Below, in pieces: positions 25,514-32,508 of a stretch of DNA of 34,059 nt. The notes under the pieces are model-generated. The model did not search any database and was not told the origin of the DNA. It saw nothing but the letters and a program-made list of their open reading frames with translations. Within the stretch, counting starts at the first letter, position 1. Each line of letters opens with the position of its first letter. The DNA is from Pontibacter rufus (lineage in GTDB: Bacteria; Bacteroidota; Bacteroidia; Cytophagales; Hymenobacteraceae). The stretch lies in the NCBI RefSeq assembly GCF_015694705.1, contig NZ_JADQDR010000019.1:1-34059 (forward strand), written 5' to 3'. Made by a program: the position numbers and the translations under genes.

Positions 25514-25599
25514 CGCTAATTCGAGCTCGTTGCCTTTTCTTTTTCATGCAACTACATCCTCAGCACGAGTAGCAGTACGAGCTACAAGCTCGCACTAGC
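25514..25599. repeat. BIME A: paired REP palindromes
   Basis: A decayed left REP (TTCGAGCTCGTTGCC, ending 25533) and an intact right REP at 25575-25599 (stem CGAGCT-ACA-AGCTCG, foot CACTAGC) flank a spacer. The spacer resembles those of the other copies (TTTTTCATGCAACTACATCC, then CAGCA). It marks the point where the AT-rich defence gene's upstream DNA returns to host-like sequence. Confidence 0.8.
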
Positions 25600-25727
25600 A
25601 TAGGACTTGCACTTGTGGCTTCAAAACCTGCTTAAACGTAAAAGCTGCTGATTGAAGTATACCTCTAACCCTAAACCGGCAACAGCTGTAAAGTGGCCAA
25701 AGCCGTACAACCGCCAGAAAGACCAAC

Positions 25728-26147
25728 ATGAAGGAGAGCTATACCTGGGAAGAAGTAGAGGATGCCGTGGAGGCCTTGTCGGTGGCTTTGCAAAACCAGG
25801 AGTTTACCTGCATTGCGGCCATCGGGCGTGGTGGTTGCATCCCTGCCGCTCTGTTAGCGCATAAGCTAAGCATCAACGTGGTGGATTACGTGAACTACAG
25901 CCGAGAATATGGCTTCGAAGGCGACAGCCTGACGGGCCGCCTCCAGTTTGAGGACGTGCTGTTTGTAGATGATGCTACCGAAACAGGTAGCACCATGGAG
26001 TTTATAAAGGCCCGCTACGGTGACGCTGCCAAAGTAGCCGTGCTTTTCTGTGCAGCAGACAACCAAACCAGCCGGCCGGATTTCGTAGGCTTCGATTATG
26101 TGGGCGAGTGCCCGAAAATGCCCTGGGAAGTAAAGAAACAGGTATGA
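25728..26147 (+). CDS. Phosphoribosyltransferase (purine/xanthine Gpt-like)
   Basis: A small type I phosphoribosyltransferase of 139 residues. The PRPP-binding motif is VLFVDDATETGST at about 77-89 (Asp81, Asp82, Thr86-Gly87-Ser88), and the pyrophosphate-loop region is AIGRGGCIPAALLAHKL at 31-47. MPWEV near the C-terminus recalls the FPWE segment of xanthine and hypoxanthine enzymes. I infer that it salvages a purine base with PRPP; the base is not determinable. It is a stand-alone gene bracketed by REP pairs on both sides. A hydrophilic alternative frame starting at 25652 lacks the motif. Confidence 0.8.
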   Translation: MKESYTWEEVEDAVEALSVALQNQEFTCIAAIGRGGCIPAALLAHKLSINVVDYVNYSREYGFEGDSLTGRLQFEDVLFVDDATETGSTMEFIKARYGDAAKVAVLFCAADNQTSRPDFVGFDYVGECPKMPWEVKKQV

Positions 26148-26164
26148 GTTACCCCTGCTCCCCC

Positions 26165-26252
26165 GCTGGCACGAGCTTACAGCTCGTGCCTTTTTACCAT
26201 GCAGCTATACCTTCAGCACAAATAACAGTACGAGCTACAAGCTCGCACTAGC
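26165..26252. repeat. BIME B: paired REP palindromes
   Basis: The left REP at 26165-26190 has foot GCTGGC, stem CGAGCT-TAC-AGCTCG and end TGCC. The right REP at 26228-26252 is its mirror image with foot CACTAGC. The 37-base spacer TTTTTACCATGCAGCTATAC plus CTTCAGCACAAATAACA is shared with the other BIMEs. Confidence 0.88.
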
Positions 26253-26293
26253 GTTGAAATCCCATTAGCACAGAATCTGCCCCCGCTGGCCCC

Positions 26294-26380
26294 GCTGGCG
26301 CGAGCTTGTAGCTCGTGCCTTTTTACCACGCAGCCGTACCTCCGGCAAAAGTACAGTACGAGCTACAGGCCCGCACTAGC
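26294..26380. repeat. BIME C: paired REP palindromes
   Basis: Left REP 26294-26319 and right REP 26356-26380; the right stem is eroded (CTACAGGCCCG). It repeats BIME B at a period of 129 bases, including the inter-unit segment CATTAGCACAGAATCTGCCC. The remaining 226 bases up to the next gene contain two TATACTT words and no recognisable gene. Confidence 0.85.
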
Positions 26381-26606
26381 AGGGCGCTAGCATGGGCCAC
26401 TTAATACGGGCTATACTTCTTAAAGCATGCGGTGGGGTTTTGCAGTGCAAACTTTCGCGCGGAAGGAATAATTGCCTTACTCCTGCGTGGCTATCTTCTA
26501 CTTCTCTTCCCGTTTATACTTCTTTGTTACCGCAAAAACGTATAGAGCGTAGCCACGTTATGAATGCCTGTGGCTGGCGGAACCGGCTTAGGGAAGCATA
26601 AAAGGC

Positions 26607-27386
26607 ATGGCAACAGAATATATGTATGACTATAACAGTATCCTGATTGTGGTGGTATTGTTTGTGCTGATACTGGCAGCCGAAGAGGCCGGCTACCGCC
26701 TGGGCCGGAACTACGAACGCCGCTCCGACGAAGACGTGAAAGTACAGACCAATACCATACAGGCCGGCACGCTGGGTTTGCTGGCCCTTATACTTGGCTT
26801 TACGTTTAACATGGCCCTGCAACGCTACAACAGCCGCAGCGAAGCCGTTATAAAAGAAGCCAACGCCATCGGCACTACCCTGTTGCGTACGCGCCTGCTC
26901 CCCATCCCTTATGATTCGGTTACCCATCACCTGCTGCAGCAGTACATCGACCTGCGCCTTTCCGCCAGCAATACAGCCTATGACATGGTTACGGAGCGGG
27001 AGTCGCTCGCCCATGAAACAAAGGGGCTGCAGAGCCAAATCTGGGAACAGGCCGTAAAGGCAGCACACATCGATCCGCGGCCGGTTACCTCGGGCTATTT
27101 TATCACGTCGCTCAACAACATGATAGATGCCCAGAGCGAACGCAATGCCTTGCTGGCGCTGCATGTGCCGGAAGTAATTTTATACCTGCTGTTTATCGTG
27201 TTCATTTTGTCGGGAGCCCTGATCGGGTATGCCAGCGGGCTGGGCCACAAACGAACGTTTCTGCCGTCGGCGCTCATGAGCTTCCTCATCTGCCTGGTAG
27301 TTTTCATCATCATTGACCTGGACCGCCCAAAGCGCGGCATCATAAAAGTTAACCAAAGCAGTATGGAGCAACTTAAATCGGAATAA
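26607..27386 (+). CDS. Bestrophin-like (DUF4239-type) membrane protein
   Basis: This predicted inner-membrane protein has 259 residues and four hydrophobic segments, at about 10-26, 54-70, 190-212 and 215-240. The pattern EEAGYRLGR, then TIQAGTLGLLALILGFTFNMALQRYNSR, then KEANAIGTTLLRTRLLP is characteristic of DUF4239 proteins, which are distantly related to bestrophin channels. The function is unknown; an ion channel is possible by homology only. It lies between BIME C and BIME D and has no operon partner. The start ATG at 26607 is followed by another Met five residues in, so the exact N-terminus could be slightly shorter. Confidence 0.75.
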   Translation: MATEYMYDYNSILIVVVLFVLILAAEEAGYRLGRNYERRSDEDVKVQTNTIQAGTLGLLALILGFTFNMALQRYNSRSEAVIKEANAIGTTLLRTRLLPIPYDSVTHHLLQQYIDLRLSASNTAYDMVTERESLAHETKGLQSQIWEQAVKAAHIDPRPVTSGYFITSLNNMIDAQSERNALLALHVPEVILYLLFIVFILSGALIGYASGLGHKRTFLPSALMSFLICLVVFIIIDLDRPKRGIIKVNQSSMEQLKSE

Positions 27387-27463
27387 ATTGTGCTGCAACC
27401 CTGCCATAAAAGCGGCTAAGCCGGATGTAATTCCATTTAAGCGCTTCTGCCTTATTGTATCCT

Positions 27464-27554
27464 GCTGGCGCGCGCTTGCAGCTTGTGCCTTTGCTTTTCC
27501 ATGCAGCTATATCCTCAGCATGAATAACAGTACGAGCTACAAGCTCGCACTAGC
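27464..27554. repeat. BIME D: paired REP palindromes
   Basis: The left REP at 27464-27489 has one stem change (CGCGCTTGCAGCTTGTGCC). The right REP at 27530-27554 is intact. The spacer ATGCAGCTATATCCTCAGCA matches the other copies. It lies 78 bases after the membrane-protein gene. Confidence 0.85.
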
Positions 27555-27586
27555 GTTAAAATCCTACTAGTGCAGAATTTGCCCCC

Positions 27587-27651
27587 GCTGGCGCGAGCTT
27601 GCAGCTCGTGCCTTTTTACCACGCAGCTATAAACTGCAAGCCCGCACTAGC
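27587..27651. repeat. BIME E: REP pair with a truncated right half, upstream of the transposase
   Basis: The left REP (27587-27612) is intact. The right one has lost its GTACGAG arm and part of the spacer: GCAGCTATAA runs straight into ACTGCAAGCCCGCACTAGC. It begins 123 bases after BIME D, continuing the array. About 100 bases separate it from the transposase start and hold the decayed string TCATTAGCACAGAATCTGCA. Confidence 0.8.
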
Positions 27652-27748
27652 ACAGAATTATCATTAGCACAGAATCTGCACTAGCAACCTAAAACTATTG
27701 GCCAACCTGCCGGAACCTGAAACGATAGCATTACAGTATAAGTCTTTC

Positions 27749-28294
27749 ATGAGCAGAAAGTATAAATTTCATAACAAAGAAGGGCTCTACTTTGTCAGCT
27801 TTGCGGTAGTGTATTGGATAGACGTGTTTACGCGGGAAGAGTACTTTGCCATACTTACCGACAGCCTGGACTATTGCCGTAAAAACAAAGGCGTGGAGAT
27901 TTATGCCTGGTGCATCATGCCCAGCCACGTGCACCTCATCTTTAGGGCCAAAGACAACAACCCGAGCGTGCTGCTGAAAGAACTGAAAACTTATACTTCC
28001 AAGCAAATCCAAAAAGCCATTGCCGAACATAACCAGGAGAGCCGCAAAGAATGGATGCTCTGGCTGATGGAGCGGGCCGGCCTGAAGAACAGCAACGTGA
28101 AGCACCAGCAGTTCTGGCAACAACACAACCAACCCATCGAGTTATGGAGCGCAGCCATACTAGATCAGAAGCTCGACTACATCCACAACAACCCCGTGGA
28201 GGCTGGTTTTGTGTCGGAGCCGCACCATTGGAAGTATAGCAGCGCCATAGACTATAGCGGCGGAAAGGGTGTGCTGGAGATTGACCTGGCCTGA
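27749..28294 (+). CDS. REP-associated tyrosine transposase (RAYT, TnpA_REP / Y1 family)
   Basis: The 181-residue protein is a single-copy relative of IS200/IS605 transposases. The HUH metal-binding motif is His60-Val-His62 in YAWCIMPSHVHLIF. The probable catalytic tyrosine is Tyr144 in KLDYIHNNPVEAGFV, the best conserved RAYT segment. These enzymes cut single-stranded REP hairpins and are thought to spread them; the gene itself has no transposon ends and is usually vertically inherited. Here REP pairs sit on both sides, as expected for an active or recently active RAYT. I start at ATG 27749 (MSRKYKFHNKEGLYFVSFA), the family's usual N-terminus; a TTG at 27698 would add 17 atypical residues. 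The gene ends with codons for EIDLA, which recur in the downstream array. Confidence 0.92.
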   Translation: MSRKYKFHNKEGLYFVSFAVVYWIDVFTREEYFAILTDSLDYCRKNKGVEIYAWCIMPSHVHLIFRAKDNNPSVLLKELKTYTSKQIQKAIAEHNQESRKEWMLWLMERAGLKNSNVKHQQFWQQHNQPIELWSAAILDQKLDYIHNNPVEAGFVSEPHHWKYSSAIDYSGGKGVLEIDLA

Positions 28295-28562
28295 GTAAAT
28301 GAGGCACGAGCTGCAAGCTCGCGCCAGCAATGATTGATCTGGCAATATGGAAGTACGAGCTACAAGCTCGCACTAGCAGTGATTGAACTGGCCTGATATG
28401 GAAGTACGAACCACAAGCTCGCACCAGCAGCCGGGGATTGATCTGGCTTGAAATGGAAGTATGAGCTACAAGTCCGCACTGGCGGTGTGTTAGATATTGA
28501 TGCTGTTTGAAGTGTGTAGGTACGATGAAGTATGGAGATACGAGCTGCAAGCTCGCACCAGC
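28281..28562. repeat. Tandem REP array built on the 3' end of the transposase gene
   Basis: Five single REPs, all in the same (right-hand) orientation, lie at 28303-28328, 28353-28377, 28404-28428, 28459-28483 and 28538-28562, at spacings of 50, 51, 55 and 79 bases. Before each of REPs 2-4 stands a segment of the form GATTGAtCTGGCcTGA...ATGGAAG. The same string, ATTGACCTGGCCTGAGTAAA, forms the last codons and stop of the transposase gene in front of REP 1. The repeat unit is thus 'gene 3' end plus REP'. The spacer before REP 5 is longer and more decayed (GATATTGATGCTGTTTGA). Confidence 0.85.
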
Positions 28563-28620
28563 GGTTCGCATTAGTGGTGGCTATTTATCTTTATTTCTAA
28601 ATTCACTAAATATTATGCCC

Positions 28621-28690
28621 GCTGGCTCCTGCTGGCTCCTGCTGGCTCCTGCTGGCTCCTGCTGGCTCCTGCTGGCTCCTGCTGGCTCCT
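28621..28690. repeat. 10-base tandem satellite (GCTGGCTCCT) x7
   Basis: Seven exact head-to-tail copies of GCTGGCTCCT run directly into the left REP at 28691-28716, whose foot is the same GCTGGCTC. Perfect identity between copies points to recent slippage. A frame across it encodes a Leu/Ala/Pro-rich string, but nothing suggests that it is translated. Confidence 0.97.
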
Positions 28691-28716
28691 GCTGGCTCGA
28701 GCTTGCAGCTCGTGCC
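28691..28716. repeat. Left-type REP without a partner
   Basis: GCTGGCTCGAGCTTGCAGCT followed by CGTGCC is the left REP. The usual spacer follows in decayed form (CCATGCAACTACATACTTAC), but no right REP is found before the sigma-factor gene. It forms the right-hand border of the REP territory. Confidence 0.8.
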
Positions 28717-28874
28717 ATTTCTTTTCCATGCAACTACATACTTACCAAAATCAACATGAAGTATATGCCGCCAAACACCTATCTTCCGTCCCCTCCCAAT
28801 TAAAAAATTTCTTCCTTTCTGTAGTTTTTCTTTAACTGCTGCAACTCATACTATAACCGCATAAACCCAGCACC

Positions 28875-29393
28875 ATGTCGCAGTCAGTAGATGATACCTT
28901 TGTTCAGCAGCTAAACCAGCACCTGGGTATAGCGCATAAAGTGTGTCGCATCTATTTCGCGGATGCGGAGGAGCAGGATGTGGTGCAGGAAATGCTATAC
29001 CAGCTCTGGCGGTCCTACCCGCGTTTCGATGGCCATTCCAAATTCTCTACCTGGATGTACAGCGTCTGCCTGAACACTGCCCTGACCTATCGGCGGAAGG
29101 AGCGCAAGCATAAACACCTGCCGCTGGCGCAGCGCCACCAGCAAATACCTGATGCCCCTACCGGCGATCAGGAAGAAGACCTGCAGTTGCTCTATGATGC
29201 CATTGCTACATTGTCGCCGCTGAACAAGGCCATTGTGTTGCTTTACCTGGAGGACCTGCGCTACGAGGAAATTGCGCAGATAACGGGGCTTACCAAAAGC
29301 AACGTAAGCGTGCGCCTGGTGCGGATAAAGAAGGAACTGGAGTTAATCCTAAAGAAACAATCAAACACCTACAGCGATGTCAACCTTAGATGA
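28875..29393 (+). CDS. ECF-type RNA polymerase sigma-70 factor
   Basis: A 172-residue protein with sigma region 2 at about 25-75 (EEQDVVQEMLYQLWRSYPRFDGHSKFSTWMYSVCLNTAL, here shown as the DVVQEMLYQLW and FSTWMYSVCLN landmarks) and region 4 at about 105-158 (LSPLNKAIVLLYLEDLRYEEIAQITGLTKSNVSVRL landmarks LSPLNKA and YEEIAQITGLT). There is no region 1 or 3, as in ECF factors. It directs core polymerase to a small set of promoters after a signal. Its stop overlaps the start of the next gene by 17 bases, so translation of the two is coupled and the neighbour may control it. Confidence 0.92.
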   Translation: MSQSVDDTFVQQLNQHLGIAHKVCRIYFADAEEQDVVQEMLYQLWRSYPRFDGHSKFSTWMYSVCLNTALTYRRKERKHKHLPLAQRHQQIPDAPTGDQEEDLQLLYDAIATLSPLNKAIVLLYLEDLRYEEIAQITGLTKSNVSVRLVRIKKELELILKKQSNTYSDVNLR

Positions 29394-29994
29394 TCTGAAG
29401 AAAAAATGGCGCGACGACCAGAGTGCTTCGCAAGCCGCTGACGCCGTTGATGCCGCTACGCTAAACCAACTAATACAAAGAAGAATGAAAAAGCAAAACA
29501 ACCTGATCTTTCGCTACTTCTGGGCTACTTTCACCCTGCACATACTGGTGTATGCCCTGCTGAGCCACGTGCTTATCCGTTATGGGGCCGATACGGATAT
29601 CCTGCTCCTGAGCCTGAGCGGTTTCCTGGTGACCGTTCCGTTCACGGCCGTCATGCTGAAGCGCTACAAGCAAATGGCCGTTACAAAAGCCAGCCAAGGG
29701 GGTAAGGACACTATTTATACTTATGTGAACGGGCAACGGAGCCGGGTTGCTGCTTTTTATACCTTCAAGAAAAGGTACGAAATAGTCCTGATTCCGCTCT
29801 TATCTGCAATTGGCGTTATCCTGGTGTTTACCCTGTACTTTCCCGGCGGCGTGCTGGCATTTCCCACAGGAGCCGTCGTTACCTACCTGCTGACACTGCT
29901 GAGCTGCTTCTTTGCGATCAGGAACGAAAACAAAAAGTATTTTATCCGGCCGCTTCAGGAGCTTCAGGCCATTCTGGACGACTACAAAAGCTGA
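29377..29994 (+). CDS. Four-helix membrane protein, possible anti-sigma partner
   Basis: I do not recognise a named family. The 205-residue protein has a cytoplasmic-looking N-terminus (residues 1-43, charged, starting MSTLDDLKKKWRDDQ). Four membrane segments follow, at about 44-67, 74-94, 135-155 and 160-181, and then a charged C-terminal tail. It overlaps the sigma-factor gene by 17 bases. Small membrane proteins encoded immediately after ECF factors commonly bind and restrain them, so an anti-sigma or sensing role is inferred from position and topology. There is no ZAS zinc motif (HxxxCxxC) and no FecR-like domain. Confidence 0.7.
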   Translation: MSTLDDLKKKWRDDQSASQAADAVDAATLNQLIQRRMKKQNNLIFRYFWATFTLHILVYALLSHVLIRYGADTDILLLSLSGFLVTVPFTAVMLKRYKQMAVTKASQGGKDTIYTYVNGQRSRVAAFYTFKKRYEIVLIPLLSAIGVILVFTLYFPGGVLAFPTGAVVTYLLTLLSCFFAIRNENKKYFIRPLQELQAILDDYKS

Positions 29995-30262
29995 GGAAAA
30001 TAAGCAGGGCTACTGCCAAGGTGAACCCTCTAGCACAAACCCCTGTTTTCAGCATTCCGCGCCAACGGGTAGGGCCTTTTTATTTCAAAATAAAGAATCG
30101 AGTGCATAGGCCTGTTTCTTCTCTGATAGCACCTGTAGCCGGGCCTCTGGCCCAGCCGGGTTTCAAACCCGACACCATTTTAAGACACAAGTTTGAAAAC
30201 CTGCGCCAGAAAAATAAAATGGAACTGTCCTGCGCCAGCGGGTAAGATGAAGTATAGCCGCA
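29995..30262. other. Convergent intergenic region with small palindromes
   Basis: No gene is recognisable. CGGGTTT-C-AAACCCG (30157-30171) and GGGCC-TCT-GGCCC (30141-30153) are small inverted repeats that may terminate one or both converging transcripts. The plus-strand string AGGGCCTTTTTATTT near 30073 has a T-run but no clear stem. Confidence 0.35.
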
Positions 30263-30892
30263 TTAAGCCTGATCAGCTTTCGGCGGTAAGAGGCTAGCCA
30301 GATCATATACCGCTACTTCCAGGTTTCCTTGTGCCAGCACACGAAGCGAAAGGCCGTCAGGCTTCGGCACCATGTCCTGCACCGTAATTGCTTCTACGGC
30401 ACCTTTCAGTTTTAGCCCTTTCAGTTCCAGCCCCTGCGCCAGCTGGCTGTTTAGTTTTTCCAGCTCTGCCGCAATGATGGGTTTCAGATCAATTCGGGCC
30501 TTTTCGAGAATCTGGTGGTAGGCTACCTTGTTCACCAGCACCTGCAACGCCGTGTTGTAGAAACCACTTGCTGTATGCGACTCCATCGAAAACTGCTGCA
30601 CATATAATTGCCCGGAGGCATTGTCGTAGGCCAGCGCCACCGATGCGTACAAATCCACCTTATCCCGCTTCAGCATGGTGCGTAGGATTTTCAGCTGCAC
30701 CCGCAGCAGGAGGTTATAGGCGCCTGCACTACTACCAGCTACCCCAACAGCCAGCACCTGCGCATAAGGATCTGCCGCTGTGCCATTTTCAGGCTGGGGA
30801 ATATACATACCCCCCAGCTGCTGTTGCAGCACCCCCTCGAGTGCGGCATAAGAAACAGTGAGGGGTACATTTAGTTGCACAGGACTTTCCAT
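30263..30892 (-). CDS. DUF4403-like protein, short form
   Basis: The 209-residue protein has no signal peptide or membrane segment. The opening SPVQLNVPLTVSYAALEGVLQQQL, the later ARIDLKPIIAAELEKLNSQL, and alternating strand-like stretches resemble one half of DUF4403 proteins, which are about 450 residues long and whose function is not established. I see no second half nearby, so this is either a short stand-alone version or a diverged relative. It converges with the sigma/membrane pair and has its own presumed promoter in the gap to the right. Confidence 0.55.
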   Translation of the reverse strand: MESPVQLNVPLTVSYAALEGVLQQQLGGMYIPQPENGTAADPYAQVLAVGVAGSSAGAYNLLLRVQLKILRTMLKRDKVDLYASVALAYDNASGQLYVQQFSMESHTASGFYNTALQVLVNKVAYHQILEKARIDLKPIIAAELEKLNSQLAQGLELKGLKLKGAVEAITVQDMVPKPDGLSLRVLAQGNLEVAVYDLASLLPPKADQA

Positions 30893-31700
30893 AGGGCAGT
30901 GTTTAGGAGAGAGGCAGCACGCAGCAGCAACCTGTTTACTTATGCTTGTATGAGCCGGTCAGAAACCTGATAGCGAAGCCTGTTCCTCCAATTTTAGCTG
31001 CCTAAATATAAGCAGAGAAGGGCGACCGGGCAAATTATACTTCGGAGGAGGAGGCTTGCTGGAGCGAACTTGTTTTTCTCAGCTTGTTTCAACTGCTTTG
31101 AGAAAACAGGATTACAATCAACATAGCGTACTACGTGTGTATCACCCGATGGTATCTTGATAAGATCCAGATAGCAGGTATAATTTCCTAAACGGATATG
31201 TTTGTGGTAAATGAGCCGGAGGGCAAGTGCAGGGAAGTATAAATTTACCTGAATTGGCACGCTGCAGAAGGTTAGCGGACAGGAAAGTACACGAAAGAAA
31301 GCAAGCCTTACCCAATGGTGACCCTGCAACTTTGGCGATCGGGGACCCAAAAGCAGGAAAGCTTAGCTATTTTATAGTGGTGGCACAGGCAGGCGCCGGC
31401 TAAACTTTCCTGAAAGCCATCAAATTTAAAGAACCCCAAAGCTTCGTTCATACATATCGCCCCAACAGCTAAGACTTCGTTCATAATTAAATTTAGATTC
31501 GCCTGGAATAGTAAATCTTTGATGTTTTCACATGGATTTTCCTGATCTTTTAACGCCATTTCATTCGACTACAAAACAACTCCTCTCACCCTAATTTTTA
31601 GATTATACACAGAATAAACTGACATATTATTTGAAATACCTTTTTAACACTTTAACTTATTTAAATAATTAATACTGAATACCTAACGCACTTCAAAACT
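30893..31700. other. 800-base region without a confident gene
   Basis: Two minus-strand frames exist (30994-31350, 118 codons; 31308-31559, 83 codons). The first contains a stretch that could be a real protein (RLGNYTCYLDLIKIPSGDTH), but its N-terminus looks random and no family is recognisable, so I do not call it. The final 140 bases are very AT-rich and probably contain the promoter of the cytochrome gene. Two AAGTATA/TATACTT words are present. Confidence 0.35.
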
Positions 31701-32342
31701 ATGAAACTTAAATTAATTTACGGCTACGTTATTGGCCTGTCAGGCATGTGTTTACTGACAACATGTTCTGAAAGCCCTGCTGAACAGAAAATGCAAAAAG
31801 CCGGCTTTGGCGCCCTGTTACAATCAGGCTCTCAACAAAATCAGTATGGTGAATTTAAGACGCAGGAAGCCCTTGGCGAGCACCTGGTAATAATAGCAGG
31901 CTGCCACGATTGCCACACACCTAAAAAGATGACGCCAAACGGACCGGAGCCGGATTTCTCGATGGCTTTATCCGGCCATCCTGCCAAAATGCCGCCTCCT
32001 GATGTAGATCGTGCAGAAATGGAACGGAAAGGCGTGGCCGCAACGCAAACCTTAACTGCCTGGGTCGGACCATGGGGAATTTCGTATGCTGCCAACTTAA
32101 CGTCAGATGAAACCGGCATTGGAAACTGGCAGGAAGAAAACTTTATCACCGCCATACGCCACGGAAAGTACAAAGGTATAGAATCCTGGCGCACGCTGTT
32201 ACCACCTATGCCCTGGCAATCGATCGGCAAAATGACAGATCAGGAATTGAAAGCCATTTTTGCCTACCTGAAGTCCACTAAACCAATAAAAAATGTTGTT
32301 CCGGCCGCGCAACCACCCCTCGCTGCGACAGCCGTCAAATAA
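31701..32342 (+). CDS. Lipoprotein cytochrome c
   Basis: A monohaem c-type cytochrome of 213 residues. The lipoprotein signal ends in LLTTC (Cys22), so the protein is anchored to a membrane facing the periplasm. The haem site is CHDCH at residues 68-72, and Met residues in PPMPWQSIGKM offer a distal ligand. KMTDQELKAIFAYLKSTKPIKNVVP is the usual C-terminal helix of Bacteroidota cytochrome c-553-like proteins. It probably carries electrons in respiration or from a periplasmic dehydrogenase; no partner gene is adjacent. The Ala/Pro-rich C-terminus follows the last helix. Confidence 0.82.
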   Translation: MKLKLIYGYVIGLSGMCLLTTCSESPAEQKMQKAGFGALLQSGSQQNQYGEFKTQEALGEHLVIIAGCHDCHTPKKMTPNGPEPDFSMALSGHPAKMPPPDVDRAEMERKGVAATQTLTAWVGPWGISYAANLTSDETGIGNWQEENFITAIRHGKYKGIESWRTLLPPMPWQSIGKMTDQELKAIFAYLKSTKPIKNVVPAAQPPLAATAVK

Positions 32343-32430
32343 AAGTATAGTGACTGTAATTGAAAAATTATACTTTGCAGGACTTCCGCAAAGTCGCTCT
32401 TAGTATGCTTTTTCAGCAACAGGTTGTTGA

Positions 32431-32508
32431 TCAGAAGACTTGAACAGCGGCCACACCCTGCCAGTTCAGGCACTCTTCCCAGGCCTGCTCCGAAAAAGTA
32501 ATGTTCAT
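32431..32508 (-). pseudogene. N-terminal remnant of a YoeB/Txe-like toxin gene
   Basis: The minus strand reads MNITFSEQAWEECLNWQ and then degenerates to a stop after 25 codons. The string matches the N-terminus typical of YoeB/Txe RNase toxins (F/WSExAWxxYLxWQ). A shifted frame just after it contains INNLL, reminiscent of the next helix of these toxins, but no intact frame remains. No YefM-like antitoxin is recognisable to the right. The call rests on a short stretch. The rest of 32343-32778 holds nothing I can name, apart from two heptamer copies at 32343 and 32369. Confidence 0.5.

Noticed and set aside
26514..27164. Minus-strand frame of 216 codons opposite the DUF4239-type gene
   Set aside because: The plus-strand reading has the conserved membrane-protein pattern; the minus reading does not.
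28303..28562. Regularly spaced repeats resembling a CRISPR array
   Set aside because: The repeats are short REP hairpins with variable spacing (50-79 bases), the spacers resemble each other and the RAYT gene end, and no cas gene is present.
28507..28803. Frame across the 10-bp satellite encoding repeated LLLAPAGSCW
   Set aside because: It is a by-product of the satellite crossing REP sequence; no start signal or non-repeat protein character.
30994..31350. Possible 118-codon minus-strand gene
   Set aside because: Part of it looks protein-like, but there is no family, no convincing start, and it overlaps another weak frame; recorded only as an intergenic region.
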